NCBI GenBank assembly: GCA_015062115.1
Contig: SUVG01000006.1
Span: forward strand, 1 to 64,000
Direction of reading: 5' to 3'
Source: Elusimicrobium sp.
Lineage (GTDB): Bacteria; Elusimicrobiota; Elusimicrobia; Elusimicrobiales; Elusimicrobiaceae
Length of the DNA stretch: 64,000 nucleotides
This document shows, piece after piece, positions 1 to 7,337 of this stretch. A model generated the notes under the pieces. It did no database searches, was not told where the DNA came from, and saw only the letters and a program-made list of their open reading frames with translations. Positions within the stretch are counted from its first letter, which is position 1, and the number at the start of each line of letters is the position of its first letter. The position numbers and the translations under genes were made by a program.

Positions 1-26
1 CACTTCGTAAGAAGTGCCTTATCAAA

Positions 27-102
27 TGGTGGACCGGAAGGGACTCGAACCCCTGACCTCCTGCGTGTAAAGCAGGCGCTCTACCAACTAAGCTACCGAT
101 CC
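27..102 (-). tRNA. tRNA-Val (anticodon TAC)
   Basis: The minus strand folds into a complete cloverleaf: a 7-bp acceptor stem with one G-T pair, a D arm, a 5-bp anticodon stem with loop TTTACAC (anticodon TAC, valine), and a T arm with TTCGAGT. The 3' CCA is encoded. A 6-bp hairpin (CACTTC/GAAGTG) at positions 1-16 lies just downstream of the tRNA 3' end and may be part of its terminator, cut by the window edge. Confidence 0.97.
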
Positions 103-179
103 GTCTACATTTATTATAGCAAATAAATTTTCAGCGCGCAAAATTTTCTTTTTCGCGGGGCAATTTATTCCGTGTAATT

Positions 180-665
180 CTATTCTTCCACTTTGGGGGT
201 GGTGCGTGCCCACTCGTCGGCTTCCGGCCCCCATTTATCTTTTACGGCTTGCGGAATTCTAAAAATGATAGCGGTGCATTTGGCCGAAACAGTGCCGTCC
301 GGCAAGACAATTTCGGCTTCCACTTGTGCGCGAGATCCGCCGTCGCGGAGTACGCGGCCTACCGCTTTTAACGGAGTGTTGGTGGGGGTGTTGTGTTTGT
401 ACACCACTTCCATTTTAAGCGTAACCATTAAGCGTTCAAAGTTGTTATCAAGCATAATGGCGCGGCCGGAGGTTTCGTCCAAAATCGTGGCGATAATTCC
501 GCCGTGTACCGTGCCGGGATAGGAACAATAATTATCGCCTAAAGTAAACTCGGTTTCCACCTGTTTTTCATCGTAGTTATTATACCACTCCAATTTAAGT
601 CCAAAGGGGTTATTCCGCCCGCAGGCAAAACATTGTAGAGAAGTGGGTTGACGAAGTTTCTTCAT
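180..665 (-). CDS. PaaI-family hotdog-fold thioesterase
   Basis: This 161-residue protein matches the single-domain hotdog thioesterase pattern. The central HGGIIATILDE stretch (about residues 54-64) is the usual helix-start motif carrying the catalytic Asp/Glu region. The N-terminus has CFACGRNNPFGLKL, a cysteine pair common in this subfamily. Such enzymes hydrolyse acyl-CoA thioesters in the cytoplasm; the substrate cannot be read from sequence. The start is supported by AAGGAG about 5 nt upstream. It is divergent from the CYTH gene, with only 46 bp between the start codons, so the two promoters must overlap. Confidence 0.85.
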   Translation of the reverse strand: MKKLRQPTSLQCFACGRNNPFGLKLEWYNNYDEKQVETEFTLGDNYCSYPGTVHGGIIATILDETSGRAIMLDNNFERLMVTLKMEVVYKHNTPTNTPLKAVGRVLRDGGSRAQVEAEIVLPDGTVSAKCTAIIFRIPQAVKDKWGPEADEWARTTPKVEE

Positions 666-711
666 AAATTCTCCTTATAAAAATATTATACTTTTTTGCT
701 ACACTTAACTT

Positions 712-1341
712 ATGAAGAAATTTGAAACCGAATTTAAGTGGGACGCTTCTGCCCCGTACGCATTTGCACGCATGTTGGGGGCTATGCGAAAAGTGGCGGA
801 TAAACAATGCGTTTCCGCTCCCGATTACCTGCAAATAAAAGATGTATATTTAGATGCTCCCGACGGAAGACTGCAAAAAGAAAAAATTGCCTTACGCGTG
901 CGGAACACAAACGGAACTTTTGAAATTACATACAAGACCCGCACGGAAGTGCTGAACGGAAAAGCTATCCGCCGCGAAGAAACTTTGCCTTTGCCCAATG
1001 TGAAAAGTTTATCGGGTGCCCTTCATTTCTTAAAAGAAAAAAAAGCGTGGGAAGGAATCTTGCTTACCGATTTATTGCCTTTATTTTCTATTTCAAATCG
1101 TCGTGTGGTACGCTTGATTAAGTGGCAGGGGAGTGCGTTGGAATTATCATTTGATAGATGCGTAATTCGCGCCGCCGACCGGCAAACCAAGTTAAAAGAA
1201 ATCGAACTGGAATTGAAAAGAGGCCCGACGGAAAAACTGGAAGAATTTGCCTCTCAAATTATGAGATTAAGCGGGTTGCCTTTTTCCAAAAAATCAAAAG
1301 TAAAAACGGCCACGGCTCTACTCAACGGAGGGGAAAAATGA
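712..1341 (+). CDS. CYTH domain protein (triphosphate-binding tunnel fold)
   Basis: This 209-residue protein starts with the CYTH signature ExExK (ETEFK, residues 5-9) and continues with charged strands ALRVR, EITYKTR and EIELEL that line the triphosphate tunnel of this fold. Known members include class IV adenylate cyclases, thiamine triphosphatases and inorganic triphosphatases; which activity applies is not clear. No good Shine-Dalgarno precedes the ATG, while a -10-like TACACT ends 6 nt before it, so the mRNA may be leaderless. The stop overlaps the next ATG (ATGA), indicating translational coupling to the small membrane protein. Confidence 0.85.
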   Translation: MKKFETEFKWDASAPYAFARMLGAMRKVADKQCVSAPDYLQIKDVYLDAPDGRLQKEKIALRVRNTNGTFEITYKTRTEVLNGKAIRREETLPLPNVKSLSGALHFLKEKKAWEGILLTDLLPLFSISNRRVVRLIKWQGSALELSFDRCVIRAADRQTKLKEIELELKRGPTEKLEEFASQIMRLSGLPFSKKSKVKTATALLNGGEK

Positions 1342-1760
1342 ACGCAATTTTTGCACTTTTTTTTAGTTTGCTTGCTCCGGGGGCAGGCCATGTGTTTGTG
1401 GGAAATTTTACGGAAGGCATTTGCATCGGGTTACTTTTTGCTTTGTGGAAAAGTGCTGTTTTGCCGCTGGGGATTCGGGTCTTGCGCATTACGGAATTGG
1501 AAAAACTGTTGAAGTATTTTTATGTGTGTAACTGGCTGTATATTTTGCTGGTTTGTTATGCGGTTTTTTCCGCTTTTTGGCGCGGCTTTTGGTGCGAAGA
1601 CGGACACTTTTTGTACGCTTTTTTGTTTGCAATTTGTTTAATTGTTACATATAAAAATACATTTAATCGCGTAATTTTTACAATGCTTTGCGGACGCACC
1701 GGAATTTACGATATGGTACGCAGTTCCAGGAATATTCCGTCGGGAGAAAAAGAAAAATAA
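1338..1760 (+). CDS. small multi-pass membrane protein, unknown function
   Basis: The 140-residue product begins MNAIFALFFSLLAPGAGHVF. It has about four hydrophobic segments with a short cytoplasmic-looking tail (SSRNIPSGEKEK). The APGAGH motif near the N-terminus resembles the glycine-rich first turn of TM2/DUF5683-like small membrane proteins, but I do not recognise a specific family. The ATG is chosen because it overlaps the stop of the CYTH gene and follows GGAGGGGAAAA, a strong ribosome binding site. The two genes form an operon. Function unknown. Confidence 0.7.
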   Translation: MNAIFALFFSLLAPGAGHVFVGNFTEGICIGLLFALWKSAVLPLGIRVLRITELEKLLKYFYVCNWLYILLVCYAVFSAFWRGFWCEDGHFLYAFLFAICLIVTYKNTFNRVIFTMLCGRTGIYDMVRSSRNIPSGEKEK

Positions 1761-1824
1761 TTTTTTAGACGGGGAAAAATGGACTTGATTTTTTTCAAAA
1801 AATTATTTTACGACGAGAAATTTG

Positions 1825-1853
1825 TTGCAATATAAAATGATTTGTGGTATTAT
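1825..1853 (+). promoter_or_regulatory. sigma70-type promoter of the histone-like gene
   Basis: TTGCAA (1825-1830), a 17-nt spacer, and TATTAT (1848-1853). Transcription would start near 1860, giving a leader of about 33 nt that contains AGGAGAG before the ATG at 1893. Confidence 0.65.
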
Positions 1854-1892
1854 TTTTATGAGGTTAAAACTAATTGTCTCAGGAGAGCAAAA

Positions 1893-2243
1893 ATGGCTGT
1901 GAAAAAAACCGTGAAAAAAGTAGCCGCCAAAAAACCGGCCGCTAAAAAAGTAGCCGTAAAAAAGGCTGCCGTGAAACCGGCGAAAAAAGCGTGTGCCAAA
2001 AAAGCCTGCGCCAAAAAAACCGTGAAAAAAGTGGCTGTTAAAAAAGCCGCTGTAAAACCGGCAAAAAAAGCCTGTGCCAAAAAAGCCTGCGCTAAAAAAA
2101 CTTGTGCTAAAAAAGTAGCCGCCAAAAAACCGGCCGCTAAAAAAGTAGCCGTAAAAAAAGCTGCCGTTAAAACCACTAAAAAAGTGGCTGCCAAAAAACC
2201 GGCCGCTAAAAAACCGGCTAAAAAAGTAGCCAAGAAAAAATAA
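1893..2243 (+). CDS. lysine-rich histone H1-like DNA-binding protein
   Basis: The 116-residue protein is almost entirely Lys, Ala, Val and Pro in KK-centred pentads (AVKKA, AAKKP, ACAKK), like the C-terminal tails of histone H1 and the bacterial H1-like proteins such as chlamydial Hc1/Hc2 and AlgP. It presumably binds and compacts DNA or modulates transcription. The gene has internal repeats: the block at 1920-1972 recurs at 2115-2167, 195 bp (65 codons) later. Five cysteines sit in the [10 protein letters not shown] repeats, unusual for an H1-like tail. AGGAGAGCAAAA precedes the ATG. It has its own promoter and a strong terminator, so it is a single-gene unit. Confidence 0.88.
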   Translation: MAVKKTVKKVAAKKPAAKKVAVKKAAVKPAKKACAKKACAKKTVKKVAVKKAAVKPAKKACAKKACAKKTCAKKVAAKKPAAKKVAVKKAAVKTTKKVAAKKPAAKKPAKKVAKKK

Positions 2244-2256
2244 GAAAGTTTTAGAC

Positions 2257-2288
2257 AAAAAACCCCGCTCAATCGAGCGGGGTTTTTT
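2257..2288. terminator. bidirectional intrinsic terminator
   Basis: 8-bp perfect stem CCCCGCTC/GAGCGGGG with loop AATC, flanked by A6 on the left and T6 on the right. It serves the histone-like gene on the plus strand and the LOG-family gene converging on the minus strand. Confidence 0.9.
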
Positions 2289-2303
2289 GTTGGATAAGGC
2301 AAG

Positions 2304-3119
2304 TTAGTCAATCTTGTAGAACTTGGCGATAATGTCCCAGGCTTCTTCGGCCGTTTCCACAATTTGGCACGATTCGGCTTCTTCGGGAGAAATGACCCCG
2401 TAAGAGGACAAGGCTTTAATGTTTACAACATCGTTCCAAAATTCTTTGCCGACAAGCACTATCGGAATTTCCTGTTTTTTGCCCGTTTTAACCAAGGTTA
2501 AAATTTCAAACAGTTCATCAAACGTACCAAATCCGCCAGGGAGCACCACAAATGCTTTGGAGCGCATCACCAGGTGGAGTTTGCGGATAGCAAAATAATG
2601 GAACAGGAACGACAAATTTTTGGTTAAGTATTTGTTGGGGTGTTGTTCGTGCGGGAGGGTAATGTTGAACCCGATACTTCTGCCGCCGTTTTCGAAAGCA
2701 CCGCGGTTGGCCGCTTCCATAAGGCCGGGGCCGCCGCCCGTTACAATGGCAAAGCGGTCGCCTGCTTTTTCTACTACCAATTTGGCGAATTTGCGGCCTT
2801 CTTCGTAGTATTTGCTTAAGCGCAAAAGGCCTTTGGCTTCATATAAACGATTTTGTAAATTTTTATCGTCGGGATTTTGGGCCAAAGCGGCTTCGGCATC
2901 GGCCACTTTCTTTTTGGCTTCTTCTTCTTCGCGCACGCGCGCACTGCCGAAACACACAATCGTTTCGTTGACATTAAAGTGTCTCAAATAGATTTCCGGT
3001 TTCATTACCTCAAGTTCCATGCGAATCGGGCGCATGATATCTTTTTTGAGGAGGGGGATATCTTCGTACGCTTTAATATAAGAGGGATCTACGTCAATGT
3101 CTTTATAATCTTTTGTCAT
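2304..3119 (-). CDS. LOG-family Rossmann-fold protein (TIGR00730)
   Basis: The product carries the family hallmarks GGGPGLMEAANRGA and PGGFGTFDELFE, the nucleotide-binding and catalytic motifs of the LOG/YgdH group. Well-studied members are cytokinin riboside 5'-monophosphate phosphoribohydrolases; many bacterial ones hydrolyse nucleoside 5'-monophosphates. The N-terminal ~80 residues form a charged extension. I use the ATG at 3119, preceded by GCGAGG at good spacing, rather than the TTG 24 nt upstream. It is the last gene of the ispA-dxs-LOG operon, 11 bp after dxs. Confidence 0.88.
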   Translation of the reverse strand: MTKDYKDIDVDPSYIKAYEDIPLLKKDIMRPIRMELEVMKPEIYLRHFNVNETIVCFGSARVREEEEAKKKVADAEAALAQNPDDKNLQNRLYEAKGLLRLSKYYEEGRKFAKLVVEKAGDRFAIVTGGGPGLMEAANRGAFENGGRSIGFNITLPHEQHPNKYLTKNLSFLFHYFAIRKLHLVMRSKAFVVLPGGFGTFDELFEILTLVKTGKKQEIPIVLVGKEFWNDVVNIKALSSYGVISPEEAESCQIVETAEEAWDIIAKFYKID

Positions 3120-3130
3120 AAGAACCTCGC

Positions 3131-4984
3131 TTATTTTTTCCAACGTAAAATTTCGGCGGCAATTTCGTCCGCGCTTAGATGCAGTTTATCATATAATTGG
3201 GCCGATTTAGCGTGTTCCACAAATTCATCTCCCACGCCCAGGCGCAACATTTTGAAGTCGGCCTGTTTGTCGGTTAGGTATTCGGCCACGGCAGACCCGA
3301 AACCGCCGGCGAGCATATTGTCTTCCACGGTTACGATTTTTTTGGAAGATTTTAATGCTTCGTCAATAATTTGGGTATCCAACGGGTGAGCAAAACGCAT
3401 ATTTACTACGCCCGCTTTGATTCCTTTTTCCTGCAATTTTTCGGCGGCTTGCAAAGAGGGGTGAACTCGATTGCCGATAGCCAAAATGGTTACGTCCTTG
3501 CCTTTTTTAAGCCACTCCCCTTTTCCGATAGGTAAGGCTTTGAGTTTTTCGTCTCTTCCTACACCAAAACCGGCTCCGCGCGGATAGCGAAGCACGAACG
3601 GAGCCTTGGCATCAAAAGCCGTTTTTAGCATGTGTTGCAGTTCGTTTTCATCCGCCGGGGCGGCGATAATCAAATTGGGGATACTGCGAAGGAAACTTAA
3701 ATCAAACACCCCGTGGTGGGTGGGGCCGTCTTCCCCTACAACTCCCGCGCGATCCAAGGCAAACACGACAGGTAAGTTTTGCAAAGCGATATCATGCAAA
3801 ATTTGGTCGTAACAGCGTTGGGCAAAGGTGGAGTAGAGGGCCACTAACGGTTTGATGCCGTTGGCGGCTAAACCGGCCGCAAAGGTGGCGGCGTGTTCTT
3901 CGGCGATACCCACATCAAAGTAACGGGTGGGGAACTTGTCGCGGAAGGTATCCAACCCGGTGCCTTCCGGCATGGCCGCCGTGATAGCGTTGATTTTTTC
4001 GTCTTCTTCGGCCAATTTCACAAGCGCATCGGAAAACGCTTTGGTAAATGTAACCGTGTTGGACGAACCCAACGAATCTCCGGTATCTACATCAAAAATG
4101 CCGATTCCGTGGAATTTGGTGGGCTTTTCTTCGGCGGGTTTATAGCCTTTTCCTTTTTTGGTTACCACATGGAGCATGACGGGGCCTTTAATGTCTTTTA
4201 CATTTTCCAAGGCTTCAATCATGTCGTTAATGTCGTTGCCGTTTACGGGGCCGAAATAGCGGAAACCCATTTCTTCAAACAAAGTACCCGGGAAAAGAAT
4301 AGAACGCGCGCGCTTGGCTAATTTGGCGGCGTTGTTGCCTACTTCGTCAAAGCGTTTCAAAAAGTTTTCGGCTTTTTCTTCGGCCAGTTGAACATATTTG
4401 GTGGTAAGGAGTTTGGTTAACGCTTTCCCAAGCGCGCCTACACGCTTGGAAATAAACATTTGGTTGTCATTTAAGATAACGAGTAAATCGGAGCGTAAGA
4501 GTCCCGCATTTTGCATGGCTTCATAGGCCATGCCGCCCGTCATACAACCGTCTCCCACTACGGCGATTACCTTGGAGCCGTCTTTTTTCTGGTCGCGTGC
4601 CACGGCCATGCCGAGCGCGGCGGAAATGGCGGTGGAAGCGTGCCCGACGCCGAAAGTATCGTATTCGCTTTCATGGCGTTTGGGGAAACCGCTGATGCCG
4701 CCTTTCGTGCGAATTTTTACAAATTCTTTTTGGCGGCCGGTTAACAGTTTGTGGGCATAGGCCTGGTGGCCCGTATCATACACGATTTTATCTTCGGGCG
4801 TGTTGAACACATAGTGAAGAGCGGTAATAATTTCCACCGCACCCAAACTGGAACCCAAGTGACCGCCGTTTTTGCTGGCGGTATCAATAATGACTTGGCG
4901 CAATTCTTCGCACAAAGTGGGGAGGTGTTCTTTTTTGATAAGGCGCAAATCGCGCGGACTTTGGATACTGGGCAGTACTTTCAT
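3131..4984 (-). CDS. dxs: 1-deoxy-D-xylulose-5-phosphate synthase
   Basis: The 617-residue product matches Dxs over its full length. The thiamine diphosphate motif begins GDGCMTGGMAYEAM. The pyrimidine-domain segment DVGIAEEHAATFAAGLA carries the catalytic Glu, and GDPTHHG-type sequence (EDGPTHHGVFDLSFLR) is present. Dxs condenses pyruvate and glyceraldehyde 3-phosphate, the first step of the MEP isoprenoid pathway, in the cytoplasm. GGGAG precedes the start. It lies 12 bp after ispA in the same operon, so precursor synthesis and prenyl-chain elongation are co-expressed. Confidence 0.97.
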   Translation of the reverse strand: MKVLPSIQSPRDLRLIKKEHLPTLCEELRQVIIDTASKNGGHLGSSLGAVEIITALHYVFNTPEDKIVYDTGHQAYAHKLLTGRQKEFVKIRTKGGISGFPKRHESEYDTFGVGHASTAISAALGMAVARDQKKDGSKVIAVVGDGCMTGGMAYEAMQNAGLLRSDLLVILNDNQMFISKRVGALGKALTKLLTTKYVQLAEEKAENFLKRFDEVGNNAAKLAKRARSILFPGTLFEEMGFRYFGPVNGNDINDMIEALENVKDIKGPVMLHVVTKKGKGYKPAEEKPTKFHGIGIFDVDTGDSLGSSNTVTFTKAFSDALVKLAEEDEKINAITAAMPEGTGLDTFRDKFPTRYFDVGIAEEHAATFAAGLAANGIKPLVALYSTFAQRCYDQILHDIALQNLPVVFALDRAGVVGEDGPTHHGVFDLSFLRSIPNLIIAAPADENELQHMLKTAFDAKAPFVLRYPRGAGFGVGRDEKLKALPIGKGEWLKKGKDVTILAIGNRVHPSLQAAEKLQEKGIKAGVVNMRFAHPLDTQIIDEALKSSKKIVTVEDNMLAGGFGSAVAEYLTDKQADFKMLRLGVGDEFVEHAKSAQLYDKLHLSADEIAAEILRWKK

Positions 4985-4996
4985 AAAACTCCCTTA

Positions 4997-6007
4997 CTAG
5001 TAAGTTCTCGTTTTGAAAAACTCCGCCATTTCATATAACGGCCACAGGTTTTTCTTTTTTACATTTTTGAGCGCGTTGAGTGCTTTTTGGGCATTTGCAA
5101 TCAATAGTTGCGCGTGCTTGCGGCTGCCTTCCAAACCATACAGGCTCACAAAAGTGAGTTTGCCGTTTTGGGCATCGCTGTTGGATTTGCCTAACTGCTT
5201 GGCAGTGGCGGTAACATCTAAAATATCGTCCACAATTTGGAACACGAGCCCGATGCAGTTGGCATATTTTTTGATGTTGGTTAAATCGGTGCCTTTCGCT
5301 CCGGCCAAGAGGGCGCCCGTTTCCACGCTGCCGCGGATTAACGCACCTGTTTTATTGGCGTGAATATAGTTCAAAATATTTTCGGGGGTGGTTTCTTTTA
5401 CCGATTGCGGGAGCATAAAATAGTGAAGAGATTTATCCGCAAGCGGTTTGGAAGTTTTGCGCAGTTTATCGGCGCGGAAGCTGTGGGCATCGTGAGTGCC
5501 CATACCTTCAGCATACACATCGGCTGTTTGACCGCCTACCATACCGGAAGCCCCGGCGCAGTTGGCAAAATTGATGAGGGCTTTGATGGTATTTTCGGCC
5601 CCGACGGCTTTTACATTTCCGTTTTGGGCAAAAACCTCAAACACATAGGTCAACATGGCATCTCCCGCCAACAGGGACAAGTCTTCCCCGAATACTTTGT
5701 GGTTGGTGGGTTTGCCTCGGCGCAGGTCATCGTTATCCATAGACGGCAAATCGTCGTGAATCAAAGAATAAGTATGGAGCATTTCCACCGCACACGCAGC
5801 CGGCATAACATCAGCCGGTTTTTTACCGAAGGCTTCTGCCGTTGCCATAAGCAGTACCGGGCGTACGCGTTTGCCGCCGGCTTGGAGAGAATAATCCATC
5901 GCGTCCGTCAAAATGCGGGGCGAATTTTTAATTTTTCCAATGTATTTGGAAAGGTTTTTTTCTACCAATTTGGCGCGTTCTTTTAAGTAGGTGTTAAAAT
6001 CGTTCAT
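4997..6007 (-). CDS. ispA: polyprenyl (farnesyl-type) diphosphate synthase
   Basis: The 336-residue trans-prenyltransferase has GGKRVRP near residue 45, the first Asp-rich motif DDLPSMDND (about residues 95-103) and the second Asp-rich motif in QIVDDILD. The aromatic-poor residues before the first motif and the two-residue insert (DDxxxxD) fit the bacterial farnesyl/geranylgeranyl synthase group. It condenses isopentenyl diphosphate with allylic diphosphates. AAGGAT precedes the ATG. It is the first gene of the ispA-dxs-LOG operon; product chain length is inferred from motif type only. Confidence 0.92.
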   Translation of the reverse strand: MNDFNTYLKERAKLVEKNLSKYIGKIKNSPRILTDAMDYSLQAGGKRVRPVLLMATAEAFGKKPADVMPAACAVEMLHTYSLIHDDLPSMDNDDLRRGKPTNHKVFGEDLSLLAGDAMLTYVFEVFAQNGNVKAVGAENTIKALINFANCAGASGMVGGQTADVYAEGMGTHDAHSFRADKLRKTSKPLADKSLHYFMLPQSVKETTPENILNYIHANKTGALIRGSVETGALLAGAKGTDLTNIKKYANCIGLVFQIVDDILDVTATAKQLGKSNSDAQNGKLTFVSLYGLEGSRKHAQLLIANAQKALNALKNVKKKNLWPLYEMAEFFKTRTY

Positions 6008-6077
6008 AATTTATCCTTGTAAATACGGCATAGTGATACACCTTTCTATTATACCTTAATTACCGGGGAAAGGGGTA

Positions 6078-6108
6078 TTGAGCCGAAAGTATCCTTTTTA
6101 TATATAAT
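6078..6108 (+). promoter_or_regulatory. hydF promoter, probably producing a leaderless mRNA
   Basis: TATAAT at 6103-6108 lies exactly 6 nt before the hydF ATG, with a weak -35 TTGAGC at 6078-6083 (19-nt spacer). Transcription should start at or within 1 nt of the ATG. The GAGG at 6109-6112 is too close to the ATG to act as a normal ribosome binding site. Confidence 0.55.
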
Positions 6109-6114
6109 GAGGTT

Positions 6115-7290
6115 ATGGTAAAACTAAACCGGCCGCATATTGGCCTTTTCGGAAAAATGAACGTGGGGAAAAGTTCCCTGATTAACGCCCTGACGGGGCA
6201 AGCGGTATCCGTAGTGGCCGAACAACCGGGTACCACCACCGACCCCGTTAAAAAGATTATTGAAATTTTAGGGGTAGGCCCGGTGGTGATAGTGGATACG
6301 GCCGGGGTAGATGATGCTTCCGCCTTGGGTGCGCAACGGGTGGAACGCACGCGCGAAGCGTTAGACCAGGTAGATTTGGCCATTTTGGTATTTGCCGGAC
6401 AGTTTGATTCTTACGACCAAAGTTTGATGGAAACTTGCATTGCGCGCAAGGTGCCGTTTTTCTTCGTACACAATAAGAGCGATTTACAAAAATTAAATGT
6501 GGAAATCGAAGGGGCCGATGTGGTGGAATTTTCCTGCAAGGAACCGCACCTGCCTATGCTGATTAACAAAATCAGGGAGCACCTGCCGAAAAGTTCTTAT
6601 ATGCAGGATACCATTTTGGACGATTATGTCCGCCCCGGGGAGGAAGTGGTGTTGGTTATCCCGGTAGATGCATCGGCTCCGGAAGGGCGGCTTATTTTGC
6701 CCCAAGTGCAAACGATTCGCAACTTGCTTGATATCGGGGCGGTGGCGGTGTGTTTGAAAGATACGGAACTGCGCGATTATATGAAAACCCACTCCCCCAA
6801 ATTGGTGGTAACCGATTCCCAGGCGTTTGCGTATGCCAGTTCGGTAGTGCCTATTACCACGCCGCTAACGAGTTTCAGTATTCTTTTTTCACGGGCCAAG
6901 GGAGATTTTGATGCCTTTTTGGCGGGCACACGCACCATTGACCGTTTGCAAGATGGTGACAAAATTTTAATGTTGGAATCTTGCACCCATACCGTTAATA
7001 AGTGCGATGATATCGGCCGGGTGAAAATTCCTTCCTGGCTTAGTAAGCGGACGGGTAAAAAGTTGAAATTCAAATTTATTTCCAATTTGGATCCTCTCCC
7101 CGAAGATGCGGATACTTATGCCTTGGCTATCCAATGCGGCGGGTGCATGGTAACACGCAGCCAAATCATGCGCCGTTTGGAGATATTAAAAGAAAAAGGA
7201 GTTCCGCTCAGTAACTACGGGTTGGCAATTGCTTATTGCCACGGTATTTTTGAGCGCGTAACCGAAATTTTTAGGAAAAAAGGAATGTAA
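6115..7290 (+). CDS. hydF: [FeFe]-hydrogenase H-cluster maturation GTPase HydF
   Basis: The 391-residue protein has an N-terminal TrmE/Era-type GTPase domain with G1 GKMNVGKSS (residues 13-21), G2/G3 PGTTTDP and DTAG, and G4 NKSD. A dimerisation domain follows, then the C-terminal iron-sulfur domain with the HydF ligands CxH (SCTHT, about residue 290) and CxxC (CGGC, about residues 340-343). HydF is the scaffold that receives the [2Fe] subcluster assembled by HydE and HydG and delivers it to the apo-hydrogenase. None of the partners is nearby, so this is an orphan maturase gene. It implies hydrogen metabolism in an anaerobe. Confidence 0.95.
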   Translation: MVKLNRPHIGLFGKMNVGKSSLINALTGQAVSVVAEQPGTTTDPVKKIIEILGVGPVVIVDTAGVDDASALGAQRVERTREALDQVDLAILVFAGQFDSYDQSLMETCIARKVPFFFVHNKSDLQKLNVEIEGADVVEFSCKEPHLPMLINKIREHLPKSSYMQDTILDDYVRPGEEVVLVIPVDASAPEGRLILPQVQTIRNLLDIGAVAVCLKDTELRDYMKTHSPKLVVTDSQAFAYASSVVPITTPLTSFSILFSRAKGDFDAFLAGTRTIDRLQDGDKILMLESCTHTVNKCDDIGRVKIPSWLSKRTGKKLKFKFISNLDPLPEDADTYALAIQCGGCMVTRSQIMRRLEILKEKGVPLSNYGLAIAYCHGIFERVTEIFRKKGM

Positions 7291-7337
7291 GCGTTGGTTA
7301 AAAATTTAAGTTTTACAGCAAAAGAAGGAGAATATAT

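Noticed and set aside
1803-2362. Long minus-strand frames rich in Phe/Gly or Ala/Phe opposite the histone-like gene
   Set aside because: They are the reverse reading of the AAA/GCC repeats, with repetitive Phe-Phe patterns, no ribosome binding site, and one runs into the LOG gene.
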